Origin: Sanghuangporus weigelae
Lineage: Eukaryota; Basidiomycota; Agaricomycetes; Hymenochaetales; Hymenochaetaceae
DNA length: 64,000 nt
Assembly (NCBI GenBank): GCA_033182465.1
Contig: CP137322.1
Coordinates: 1,116,001 to 1,180,000, forward strand
Direction of reading: 5' to 3'
The number at the start of each line of letters is the position of its first letter. Position 1 is the stretch's first letter. Below are positions 1 to 10,446 of the stretch, one piece after another. The notes under the pieces were generated by a model. The model ran no database searches, was not told the DNA's origin, and saw only the letters and a program-made list of their open reading frames with translations. The position numbers and the translations under genes were made by a program.

Positions 1-1389
1 CTCAAACTTCTTCTGAGGCGAGCGCGGCAGCTGACGATCAAGGACCTGGAGATACACGTCGTCGAAGGCGCGGAAGATGCAGCCTCGCTCATCATACTCC
101 GCGCGCATCGCCCAGACACAGTGCCAACGACTCTCTCCAGCAAACTTGAACGCGACTGCAACATGCGACTGCGTCCAACTCTGCTCCCATTCTCGGCGCT
201 CAAGCGCCTTGTCCGCAAGTCGGATATGTGCACAGTCTGTAATCTCGCGGTCCACGACGTGTCGTCCAGGAACTTCAAGCATACGGAGCAATACCTCATC
301 CATCTCAAGTATGCAAGAGCGAGAAGTCGATCTGGATTCTGGTTTCGCTCCCGAGGTGTTCCGCGGATCATATCCGTCGACAAGGATCTGGTATGTCGTC
401 CCATCCGCAAATGAAAGCGTTACAGTCGGATGATCTGGGGAGCGTCGGATATGCGTGAGCACTTTGCCTACGAGAATCTTAGGGTCAATGCCGAGAGTCG
501 GGATCGGCGGTGGGGAAGACCGGGCTCGTGGCCTGAGCTTCTTTGGGGTCCCATCTGATGATGAACTCGTGCTCGCCACAGCCGATGAGCCCGTACTCGT
601 CGAAGCAGTTGAGGTAATTGAGGTGGTTTCCGTGGCTTCCTTAACGACAGGAGTCGTATCAGTCGCTTTTTCAGAGTCATGAGAGTCTCCAAGCAATTCG
701 TCTGCAGAGCTGGTGGACGTGATACTTGTCCCCGCAAATGATGACGTCGTCGAGCTAGATGAAGCAGTCGAAGCGTCATCTGCCGTAAGCTTCTCTGCTT
801 GCTTTGAAGCGGAAGTCAACGCAGGATTCTCGCTTCGTGCCTCATCGATGACTGCGATGTAGTCGCCAGATGGTCTGTCACGCGTCGTATTCTTGCTAGG
901 ATGTGATTTATTGGGTGGCTCCAAACTGGATGGAGTAGAGATGGGGGCTGAAGTCTCATCCAGCGGCTTTTCATAGGAAGAAAAGCCGAACTTCTCGTCC
1001 TTCGCGCTGTCAACGGCTTCTTTCCAGGTAACGTGTGCATTATCGGCTTTAGAGGTCCCCTGAGTCTCGATGCTGGACGATACTGGTCGCGACTTTGACG
1101 AATCTGATGAAACAGTAACAACATCATCGACGGGCTTGTCTACTGGCGACGACGCGTTTTCCTCGCGTCGTACATCTTCTACTGCTATGATCCAGCCGCT
1201 GGGCGACCTTGTAGCTGCAGGATCCCTCTTTCGGGCTGGGCAGATCGAAGGTCGCCTGTTCCACTGAATAGGCGATACTGGTTGAACGTCGTCTTGCGGT
1301 TTTTCTTTAGGAGATGGTGTACTAGGTTCGGGTTTCGCGTCCGCGGTGACTGTAAACCAGCCGTCAGCGTCGATAGTGAGCGGGGGCAT
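1..1389 (-). CDS. Hypothetical basidiomycete protein, C-terminus cut by window edge
   Basis: One uninterrupted frame of 463 codons runs from the ATG at 1389 off the left edge, with no stop and no intron needed. Roughly the first 275 residues are low-complexity, rich in Ser, Thr, Asp and Lys, with serine/threonine runs, so probably disordered. From about residue 290 the protein becomes ordered and continues to the edge. This part begins near IDPKILVGKVLTHIRRS, continues with VTLSFADGTTYQILVDGYDP, and has a later stretch with regular Trp, Cys and His. I do not recognise a named domain, and no function is proposed. The length and unbroken frame make it a real gene. Its true C-terminus lies left of the window. 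Confidence 0.75.
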   Translation of the reverse strand, partial: MPPLTIDADGWFTVTADAKPEPSTPSPKEKPQDDVQPVSPIQWNRRPSICPARKRDPAATRSPSGWIIAVEDVRREENASSPVDKPVDDVVTVSSDSSKSRPVSSSIETQGTSKADNAHVTWKEAVDSAKDEKFGFSSYEKPLDETSAPISTPSSLEPPNKSHPSKNTTRDRPSGDYIAVIDEARSENPALTSASKQAEKLTADDASTASSSSTTSSFAGTSITSTSSADELLGDSHDSEKATDTTPVVKEATETTSITSTASTSTGSSAVASTSSSSDGTPKKLRPRARSSPPPIPTLGIDPKILVGKVLTHIRRSPDHPTVTLSFADGTTYQILVDGYDPRNTSGAKPESRSTSRSCILEMDEVLLRMLEVPGRHVVDREITDCAHIRLADKALERREWEQSWTQSHVAVAFKFAGESRWHCVWAMRAEYDERGCIFRAFDDVYLQVLDRQLPRSPQKKFE

Positions 1390-1908
1390 GGCGGGAAGAA
1401 GGAGGTAGTCAGGAGAGAAGGAGAAGAGGCGTCGCGTGGCTAGATCTTTAGCGGAGGCAGAATTTGGATGTGGCTGTACGTAAGCTTCTGTTCCGTTTGC
1501 CGATCAAAGCCCCGCCCTAATTTGGTAACCGGTCAAGATATGACACGTGACCTCATATTATTTCCCCAAAATTCTCTGGAATTTCACGACACGTTGAAAC
1601 AATGCTCGAAATATTCAATGAATTCGGCCAGCGGGGACTACCACAACAGAGGAGACGCATGAAGGTATATTAGCTACTTGGTAACATATCCGTAGTTTTC
1701 ATATTGTCCATTTCTCCAACGTACATGCAATTAATTTGGGTGCAAGTTGATTCCATTCTTTCTTCCACATCTCAGCCGGTAGCCGGTAGTTCGAGGCGTC
1801 GGAGAGTACCCTCACAACGTCGCCGGACATAATTAGCCGGATAAGACTGCGCCGGGCGGGTAGCGAATATACTCGCGTTCTGTGACATCTGCGGCATCGG
1901 GAGCTTCT
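1390..1908. other. Intergenic, no gene seen
   Basis: Promoter side of the hypothetical gene on the left and 3' side of the MAP kinase kinase on the right. Short frames here, for example in 1772-2005, are mostly explained by the last exon of the kinase read in a different frame. Nothing else is supportable. Confidence 0.5.
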
Positions 1909-3679
1909 TCAGCTGTCCGTTCGCGGGGGCGAGTCGGTCGCTGGAGACCCCTCGGCTGGATCGTGGCGTCTTGAGCTTGGTCGAGACACCCTGCGTAATA
2001 CACATGAAGTTATTAAGGTAAGCGCGATCTAAAAGAGCTCAAAGCGAACACTGTACCCATCCCCTCTAGGCCATCCCCAGACTTGGCGTATCCATCGAGC
2101 CATCTTTACCTCCTTCTTCATGTTCTCGACTATCCAAGGGTGAGAAAGCATTTCTCTAGGTATTGGTCGATCAGCAGCCGATACTGTCAGGCTATATAGC
2201 ACTATGAGCATCAACTACTTGACTATAAGAAATTAAGTTGTCGCACGTCAGTTTTATGAAGTGCTTCATGCTATCACTCCATCGAATATCCTCCTCATCT
2301 TCCAAACTCGGAGGCTACAATACACAAAATCAATCGATTTACGATTGTATCAGAAAGCGGCACTCACGTCACTCTGCGTGATATAGAAAATTAAGTCGAT
2401 AGGGCCGATTTCATGAGGGAAGGGGAATTTATTGGTAACAAGTTCCAATAACGATAGGCCAGCCGACCAGACATCTGCTCGGATCGTATAATTCCGTCCA
2501 CTTATTCGTTCAGGCTACGTACAGAGGAGGAAATAAGCGAACTGCCATCATCATAGGATTAAAGAAAGCTGTGCCGTACCGCCATATAGAAACTTGTCCC
2601 AGTGAATGTTCCAGCTAAGGAGTTGACTAGCTCACCAGACACTCCAAAATCGACAAGCTTTACCACTCCTTCCCGTGTCAGGAGGATATTTGACGGTTTG
2701 ATATCTCGATGGATAATTTTCTTTGAATGAAGATAAGCAAGTCCTTCGAAAATCTAAGGTCGAAGGCTGTCAGGATCAGACAACCATCACAACAGCGAGA
2801 TAGATGAATGCTGACCCCTTCTGCTATGCGCCCTGCGACCTTCTCTCCTACCCTGCCTCCACCCTCTCTAATGCGCTTACCGATTGCCTCCAAACTGCCA
2901 CCCTCACAAATTTCCATAAGAACCATGACTTCGCTTGACGACGGTGAGATGTATGCACCGTAGAAACGACAAATATTACGATGGACGGTGTTCTTCATGA
3001 ACGACAGCTCACGCACGAGTTGTTTCGGCGGCGTCTCGTGCGTAGCGATCGTCTTACGGGCCATAATCATGTTGTTTCGAGAATCTTTCACTTTATGCAC
3101 TGCGCCGCCTGCACCCTCTCCAAGACGGTCTAGCACCTCCAACACGTCATCTGTCCACTCCTCCTGCCCGTACGAAGGTGCGTGAATTTCCTCCGAACTG
3201 ATCTCGTTGATCGTTCGCCGAATTGAATTCATGTCATCGAGAGGCTCAGAAGGTGTAGGTTGCACCGCGGGCGGTCGGATCGTCGGCTGGTCAACAGCTT
3301 CAAACCCGTTATTCAATGTGGGTTGTCGAGGGCCGCCTGTGTAGTATCCATATGTTGGTGAAGAGTCCTCATCGTAACTCCTTCTGCTTCCTTCTTGTGC
3401 TTGTGCGGTTATTGCACCGATGTTAAGTCTTGGCGCGATTGGTCTCGGACGTTGACGCGTGTTTGGCGGGTACAAGTTGAAAGATGGTACCAGTCCGACG
3501 CTGGAATCTGTAGGGGGCGTTGAAGAGGGCGGGGTTGATCCAGGAACGACAAGAGATAAAGCAGGAGTTTGTCTGCGTTGAATGTTTAGAGGCGCTGTTT
3601 CTGGACGAAGGGCGTAGGGCGCTGGTGACGGAGAACGTTGAATGCTACGCGGCCCGCTCGGCCTAGGCGGAGCATTCAT
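1909..3679 (-). CDS. MAP kinase kinase, Mkk1/Mkk2 (cell wall integrity) type
   Basis: Dual-specificity kinase of a MAPK cascade, modelled as 489 aa in six exons: 2816-3679, 2580-2753, 2368-2514, 2247-2314, 2057-2191 and 1909-1990. A disordered Pro/Ser-rich N-terminus carries RRQTPALSL (residues 35-43), which fits a MAPK docking motif. The kinase domain starts near residue 178, with Gly loop GEGAGG, Lys209 in ARKTI, catalytic HRDIKPSN (Asp305) and DFG (Asp323). The activation segment NSLAGT has Ser333 and Thr337 in the MAPKK S-x3-T spacing, followed by [14 protein letters not shown]. The [15 protein letters not shown] stretch and the tail [10 protein letters not shown] resemble fungal Mkk1/2, which act between Bck1 and Slt2/Mpk1. 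If the last intron (1991-2056) is retained, the protein stops at 2029 instead. The kinase call is firm; the pathway rests on family resemblance. Confidence 0.93.
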
Positions 3680-6600
3680 TGCGACGATATGAAATGAAAT
3701 GTAGAAAGGATGGGATGAGAGGCAGAAAGCGCCACAGGGAGGAACGGGAGAGGGAAGAGGCGGAGGTGATGAGTGCGGATGAGAGTAGGCAAAGAGAGAG
3801 TAGATTTATATTATAATATTTGTTTAATTGTTATTTATCATGCCTTTTGCCTTGCCTCATTCACGTTACCAGTCTTATATACTTGCAGCCCCTCACCTCC
3901 TGAGCTTCTCTCGAGTTTCTTAATTCTGCATGCAGCAGCCCCCTGCCCTTCGATATAGAACTTATAGAATCCCCTCTTCTATTTCATCCTCGTTCATATT
4001 ATTTGACGCTGCGACTACCTCGGCCCTTCTCTCAATCCTGCGTGCGTCTTCTCCTCGATAGCGTCATCCATCTCTGCATTTCCGTTCTTTCTACTTTTAT
4101 CAAACAGCAACTCCCGAATCTTACATCCATCCATCTCTTTGTCCGGCACAATGTTGTCTATTTTTCTCTTTTTTTTCATCTTTTTTTCCTGAGATTATGT
4201 TATGGCACCAGGCACACCCACACTTTGGCGCGTTGGTACCCAGCGAGAGCCTAGAATGCTACGTGCTGCGGCCCGCATATACTACTACTCACTCTCCTCG
4301 TCACATTATTATTCCTAGGTCACCGGAGTCTCTTCCGATTACCTACTTTCTGCTCGTCCTTTTGCCAGATCCAGATATGCTCCGCGCGTCTTCCGCAGCG
4401 CTCCATGCAAATGGTCATATTATCGTGAGCTGTACTAGGGTTTAGAAGCCGCCTCTGATTCCTTGTGCCTTTTAGAGCTTATTGCGCGCCCTTCTCTGGA
4501 CCTTTTTATGCCTTCTTTATATACTCCTTCCGTCGCTATGGCCCACGCTCGGTTCTGGCCACGGCTCCTTCCATTCAATGAAATCGCGTTTTTCTACGGC
4601 CTCAAGCGCTCAGTGTGAATCGTTATTTGCTCTTGTTCGCGTAGCAGTTAATGTCCTTATCGACCATCTAGCCAATACGATTTGAACACGGAGACATATG
4701 CACGCACGAACGGACTTAGCCTCTTGAGTGGCTTAATAGTTTATACTATCCTCGGCGCTCCGTACGCGTCCTTTCACAACCTCCGACGCTTCGCGTTCGT
4801 TGGAAGAGGTCTAGCTGCACCACTAAGAACATAAACATAATTTACAAGCGCCGACCGTATCGGAACATCACAAGGCCCGAGTCGGCCTTGGTCTGCACCG
4901 TCCGTCCGTTTGTCTGACGCTCACCGCGTTGCCGCAGTTTATGTTGTGGTATTGTACTACGGCACGTCGGAGCAACTTCCGTCAAGCCTATCGGCGGGAT
5001 TGCCTGTTGATCAGACATATATACAAGGACTTTGCGGAGCTTCGGAATATCCAGCCTTTCACATCCGCCCTTCATTGGAATGAAACGTGAAGCGGAATCT
5101 TGTGCGTTACAGCTCCAACCATCCACGCGAATGGAATCGGCAATGCCAATGCTTTGCTTCTGCTGTATGTTTCAGCGCCTGACTACGGTCATGACTTATC
5201 GACAACTGACCGATGGTTGAGATCACGCACACCGCTGATGGTACACAGTTGTCTCCTCTGGAAAAGACTCACATCCGATCGAATAAGAATCATGGTCTGG
5301 CACGCATTAGTCGTGCAGAGAATTGTTATACTGATCGGTTTCTACGCCGCTCACACTAATAGGCCAATATCATCTTTATCCGACTTCTTTCAACGTCCGA
5401 TCACGGCACCGGTGTGTCGAGTGAGAACACCCGGTTGTCAGCTCGCCATTTATTCGGTGGCCAATGCTAAATTCATCACAACGGTCCGAATCATCATTTG
5501 ACGGGTTCCAAGGATCGATCAGTCGGCTGTTCGACTTGGTGGAATGTTGACGGGGCAACAATCCTAGGAACCCAAAGAGCAACAATCACCGCGCTAAAAT
5601 GTCCCTTTTCCGTTGGGATCGACATCCTTTGAATACAGATACTTGGAGATCCTCCATCTTCGATAGGGCAATTCTGGGTATGTCATATCATAACGATGCC
5701 CATGCGGTGTAAGGCAAACATGCACATCTCGTCTATTACAAGAACTGCATTCTTAATCATCGGATATCGGTACGCCCTCAATTTCAATGTTCATTCACTG
5801 CGCGCGATGTTCGTCCGTAGACAGCAATATAGCACAGACGTATGGCGCTCGGACGGAAATGTCATTAATTTTTTGCTAAAAGACAGGGTCTGGAAGCCTT
5901 GGCGCCATGCCGGGGCTATTGGGCCGATTACAATAATAACTGCAAAATCACTTCAGCATATGTACACCGCAGTGACTGAAGAGATTTTTACGATATTCTT
6001 CATCTGACGAGCCAGGTTCCCGTCAATGATTTTCCAACAAAGGTCAAAAGAGTCCGCAGCCGAAGCAAGACGTGCTTTACGCTACCTTGCATATGCATAT
6101 ACTTGGACCCGGCTTTGGGTGGTAGAAGCGCTACGCCCGGGCTTCATGCAGGTGGCCGTGCACATTCCCAAGCCCCGAAGATGACGACGTTTTCTGGCTC
6201 GAGCACGCGAAACCTCCGTCTCTCCTCAATTCTATTTACCCTTCCTTGGGCCTAAGGTTTCGACTGACGCTCATGCCTTCGCCCTTTGTTCAGGTGCCCG
6301 CGTGCCTTGGTGGCGCTACCTGCTGGCCTGGTGGGAAGCCGCAGGGCAAAGAGCCAGGAGCCGAGTCCCGAAGGCATTTATCGACCTAGGACCAGTCCGT
6401 GGCTCGGCTCGATATTTTCAGAAAACTGTTCTCAGTTACGGCAGAATCTATTGGCAGCTCCTGTGAACGCGCTCATGTGAGCTCCGCGACCATACGCCAC
6501 TAAATGCGACGAAGCCCCGATGCTCCTATCTGTATTTCCACCTATAGGAAATCCTGAGGCCGAGGAGCTCGTGGACGCACGGTTAATTTGTAGTTCACAA

Positions 6601-7908
6601 TGAGAGAGCTTCGGATTCTAGAAGGTAAAGGCGGAGAAGAAGTCGCGGGAATGAGAACCTACACCCAGGTTCAGTTCAAGCGGGGCATTTGGCCGTCGTT
6701 ATCTAATGCTTCTGAGGCTTTCCAAAGCAGAAATAAGAGTGAGGAAAGAGCGGACGAACGAAACGCCGAGGGTGACACAATATTCACCGAAGTAGATCAG
6801 GGGAAAAAATCTTGCTTTCTATGTATTAAATACATGGAGAAACTACCTGCCTCCTGTTTCATAAGTTTCGTATTAAACATCTGTCTATATACGCCAAGTA
6901 AATGATTTCACTGCTACTGCAATCCGAAGCATCAATCGCTGGACATTTTCTTCTATAATTGCCCAATTTGTCTTATACTTTCACCTGTCAACGGGATTCT
7001 GCATGAGGTGCAATAAACAAGGGGACAGACCAGCGCAGATCGAGCTCGAAAAGGTGTTCGAGCCCTAGAAGAAGAGTGATGCCACGGACGCTCATTCTCC
7101 AAGTCTGACACGAAGCTTGGTAATATCGACTCATTACATTCGCTCAAGTCCTCCCGTCGTTCCTGAAAATAATTCAAAAATAACGTTCATCCGGGGGCCT
7201 GCATCCAAGAGAATAGAAGTCCCTAAATCCGCTTCCTTGGTGGAATATATCGCATTTACTGAAAAAGGAGAATAAAGGAAGGCAGAAGCACGGCAAGAAG
7301 CCTGAAGTGTGGCGAGAGATGTTTCAGCGGTTTCGCTCCTTTTGTCAAGAGCTTCGAAAGATGTGGATGGAAGAATTATGGGCGATGATGATGCGAGTTA
7401 AAGCTCAGCCGTCAGTGGCTGTGGATGCAACCCTGATAGAGGATCGACAGTTGACTGGATGCCGATGGGAAACAGAAGACGGTTGCACTTTCTCTTTAGA
7501 GAAATCCAAATTTTCACTGGAGATTGCTCACCTGCTTTAGGAGGCACTTTGTGAAACTCAAATGAAGTGGATCAATTGGCGAATATGAAGAAATAGGAGT
7601 CCTTGTGCCGTCATTGCCTCCACCAAGCGGAAACGAAGTATATCAGCCAGAAGCAAGATGTTTCGTAACATGTCTACAAGTCTGTAAAGCCGCCTCTGAC
7701 TTGATCGTGAACGCATTTTAACAAGTCATTTATAGAGAAACGTCTTAGTAATGACAACATCATGAAAACATACGCTGATCATTCCGTCAAATTCATGGGA
7801 CGAACTGGATGAACAGAAAGTTTCATCTTTACTAAGCGTGTGCACTGCCACGAATACTATTCTAAGCTCATAGGCTACATGATTTTATAGAACAAACACG
7901 TCCATATT
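3680..7908. other. 4.2-kb interval without a supportable gene
   Basis: The first several hundred bases upstream of the kinase ATG are pyrimidine-rich on the plus strand, with T runs near 4160-4190, and probably hold its promoter and 5' UTR. Beyond that I read small frames on both strands, all under 120 codons. None shows a family motif, codon bias or a chain of frames joined by good splice sites. I recognised no tRNA other than the one at 7909 and no terminal repeats. Decayed transposon sequence or a non-coding RNA cannot be excluded by eye. Confidence 0.45.
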
Positions 7909-8015
7909 GGCGAAGTGGCCGAGTGGTTAAGGCGCTATGTTTAGGTAATCTGTTATTACTTAACACCTAAATTCCGTAGTGGGAAACCTCGCGAGTTCGA
8001 ATCTCGTCTTCGTCA
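7909..8015 (+). tRNA. tRNA-Leu(UAG) with a 28-nt intron
   Basis: The acceptor stem GGCGAAG (7909-7915) pairs with CTTCGTC (8008-8014) with one G-U, and the discriminator is A8015. The D arm is GCC-GAGTGGTTAA-GGC. The anticodon stem CTATG (7935-7939) pairs with CGTAG (7975-7979), with anticodon TAG at 7942-7944 followed by G7945. The intron is 7946-7973, in the canonical place one base 3' of the anticodon. It contains CACCTAAA, complementary to the TTTAGG anticodon region, as expected of nuclear tRNA introns cut by the tRNA splicing endonuclease. The variable arm is GGGAAACC, and the T arm is GCGAG-TTCGAAT-CTCGT. A-box and B-box promoter sequences are intact, and a T run for RNA polymerase III follows directly. 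Confidence 0.93.
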
Positions 8016-8029
8016 TTTTTTATTTTTTT
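8016..8029 (+). terminator. RNA polymerase III T-run terminator of the tRNA
   Basis: A run of T interrupted by a single A starts right after the discriminator base of the tRNA, the usual Pol III stop signal. Confidence 0.8.
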
Positions 8030-8286
8030 CCTTTCCACCCTCTCTCCACTGACGGACGGAGACGACAACATGATGTTACAAGGAACCCGAAAATACCCCG
8101 TAGAGTGAATACTCCTGAAATACCTATTCACCAGATTCGGGATGAATACTCATGGAAACGGGCACTGGACTCGTTCTTCCCTTCCCGCACTATCGACAAA
8201 ATTACCATTTCGTCGTACTGATAAGCTGAGTGACGAGTCTGGGCAAAGCCGTGCGCCAGACGGACGGTTCTTTCAGTTCCACGACC

Positions 8287-10160
8287 ATGCCTATCCCCGT
8301 AATAAGTGAGCGCGTAACTATTGATGTTGGCTTCTTGTGTATTCATTCCCTTTTCATACAGTTGACACAGATCCCGGCGTAGATGATAGCGTCGCACTGT
8401 AAGCTCTGGATGGAAGATGTACGTTCTGTGAACACGACTGATTGATGTATCTTTTTCTCTCTGAAAGACTTTATGCGTTGACGTGCCCGGAGCTGGAGAT
8501 CCTAGCCATTGTTGTATCATTTGGTGAGTTGATTCGGGACAAAGTTATCTTGCAGTTCTTGAGAAATTCTGATTGATATTTTCTACTTTTTTCTAGGCAA
8601 CACCGACGTTGAGTCGTCCTAGTATGCTATTTGTTATACAATCCCGTGAAAACTGAACTGAATCTGACTCGGACAAGCGATAACGTTCTGAAGCTGTACA
8701 ATGTCCTCGCGGTTCATTTTGACAGTTTTCCCGAGGATAAGAAAAGGTTCCCAAATTTCAATTCCAGACCGTTCTTAGCTCGGGGAGCATCTGGTCCTCT
8801 GGAGGGAGATCTACACAGCGCGCAGTACTTTCACGGAAGGTACCGTAATATATATTCTATCATAGCGGAACATCCTCTCATATTACGAGGACTGAACGAC
8901 AAATAACAAACGAAACTAAATATAGAGACGGGTTAGGAGACATCTCCAAACGCTATCCGGATATCCAGCCGGGAAAGGGCGCAGAGTTCCTGCAGATTTC
9001 GGATACTCCAGGACATGAGCTCGTCATTCAGCTGATCGCTTCTCGGCCTGCGCGGTCGGTGACCTATATCGCCCTTGGGCCGCTGACGAATCTGGCGCTC
9101 GTGGCTCGCCAGAGGCCTGACCTCTGCCATGGGCAGCTCGGACGCATTGTTGTGATGGGAGGTGCCCTTGATGTGCCTGGAAACACGAGTCCCGTCGCTG
9201 AATGTGAGTACAGGCGAAGAAGCATTAAAACTTTTCCTCGTCTGATTCTTCGTTCTTTTTTTTCTTCTTTCTTCTTTGTTGTGTTAGTTGCTAACAGGAT
9301 TTTTTTTTGCATGTTTCATAGTCAACTTCTTTGCAGACCCGTACGCTGTGAAAGAGCTCCTCATTGATGGAGGATTACCGCTAGAGCGTTTTCTCCTGCT
9401 CCCGCTGGATATTACTACCCCGCATGAATTGCGCTTCCCGTTTTACACGCGGACGGTCGACTCTGCGTTTGGGATTGGGAAAAGGTCGCGAGCGGATGAA
9501 AAATCTCCTCTTGTGCATTTCACGAGCGCGTTCTTGGAGCGTACGCGCGAAGTCATGCGAGAGTTTGGGAAAGATGCTATGGAGTGCGTTGTTATGTCAC
9601 GTCCCCACCCCACCTCTATCCCACAAATGATAACATGGGGGGCGGCTTTGACTCTAATTTGATGTTTTTTTGGTGTTTTGTTTTTGGTTTAGACTCCACG
9701 ACGTCGTTGCTGTATGGTGCGCCGTGCAGAATCCGCCCCAAGAAGTGGAAGATCCGCATGGTGTGCCCGTCCTCCAGCCAGGCTGGAAAGCACACCGCAG
9801 ATTATTCGAAGTAGAAAGGTCAGCCTTCATCTCTTCCATCTGTTCATTCAAATCGAGCATTAGACACTTCAAAAATATAGAACCGGAGAACTCACGCGCG
9901 GCATGCTCGTCGTCGACCGCCGAGACGAGGTAACCGAGGATTTCTTCGACGACATCGAAGAGCGGCGGTTCAAATCGGGCGATAACAGATCGGCAGTACA
10001 AGCACAGCTGGACCGGCAACTCCATGACCTACCCGCACCGGTGCAAGTCGAGCTCGACGCGCCCCCGCACATTCATCCGAAGGGCGTTGCGTGCATCGTC
10101 GAGACACCTGGTTCGGACGCACTTGTCTCTTCTCTACTCTCGCAAATATGGGGGTTATAA
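8287..10160 (+). CDS. Inosine/uridine-preferring nucleoside hydrolase (IUNH)
   Basis: Hydrolyses the N-glycosidic bond of ribonucleosides, releasing base and ribose for salvage; cytosolic in fungi. The model has nine exons. The first five start at 8287 (19 nt), 8362 (37 nt), 8468 (56 nt), 8597 (25 nt) and 8678; then 8926-9203, 9322-9583, 9693-9818 and 9881-10160. Joined, the N-terminus reads MPIPVIIDTDPGVDDSVALL, the family's Asp-rich calcium/ribose site. It continues through ELEILAIVVSFGNTDVESSY, VTYIALGPLTNLALVARQ, VMGGALDVPGNTSP and AEFNFFADPYAV. The conserved active-site His is in ELHDVVAVW. Every junction restores a family motif, so the unusually short 5' exons are well supported although a single-frame search would miss them. 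The start is the first ATG in frame directly before the Asp motif. Confidence 0.93.
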
Positions 10161-10446
10161 AATGGAATGGGATTGGATAAGGAATGTTTCTATTGCTCGG
10201 ACAAACTAAGAACATTGATTCTGTGCTGCTATGCAGTGCAATCGTGTGAACTAAATTAGCGTATAGAATAAGAGTGATAGTAACGATGACAGAGCAAATG
10301 TAATTGGGAAGGTCAAGTAAGGAGAGCGAACAACAGCATGTACGGTCGAGACGAAGATGATGCCAAATCAAGGATAGTAGAGAAACAGAACCGATTGAAA
10401 ACCCGACTAAAAATGAGACCAGTGTCGAGAAATATGCGAAAGATAG

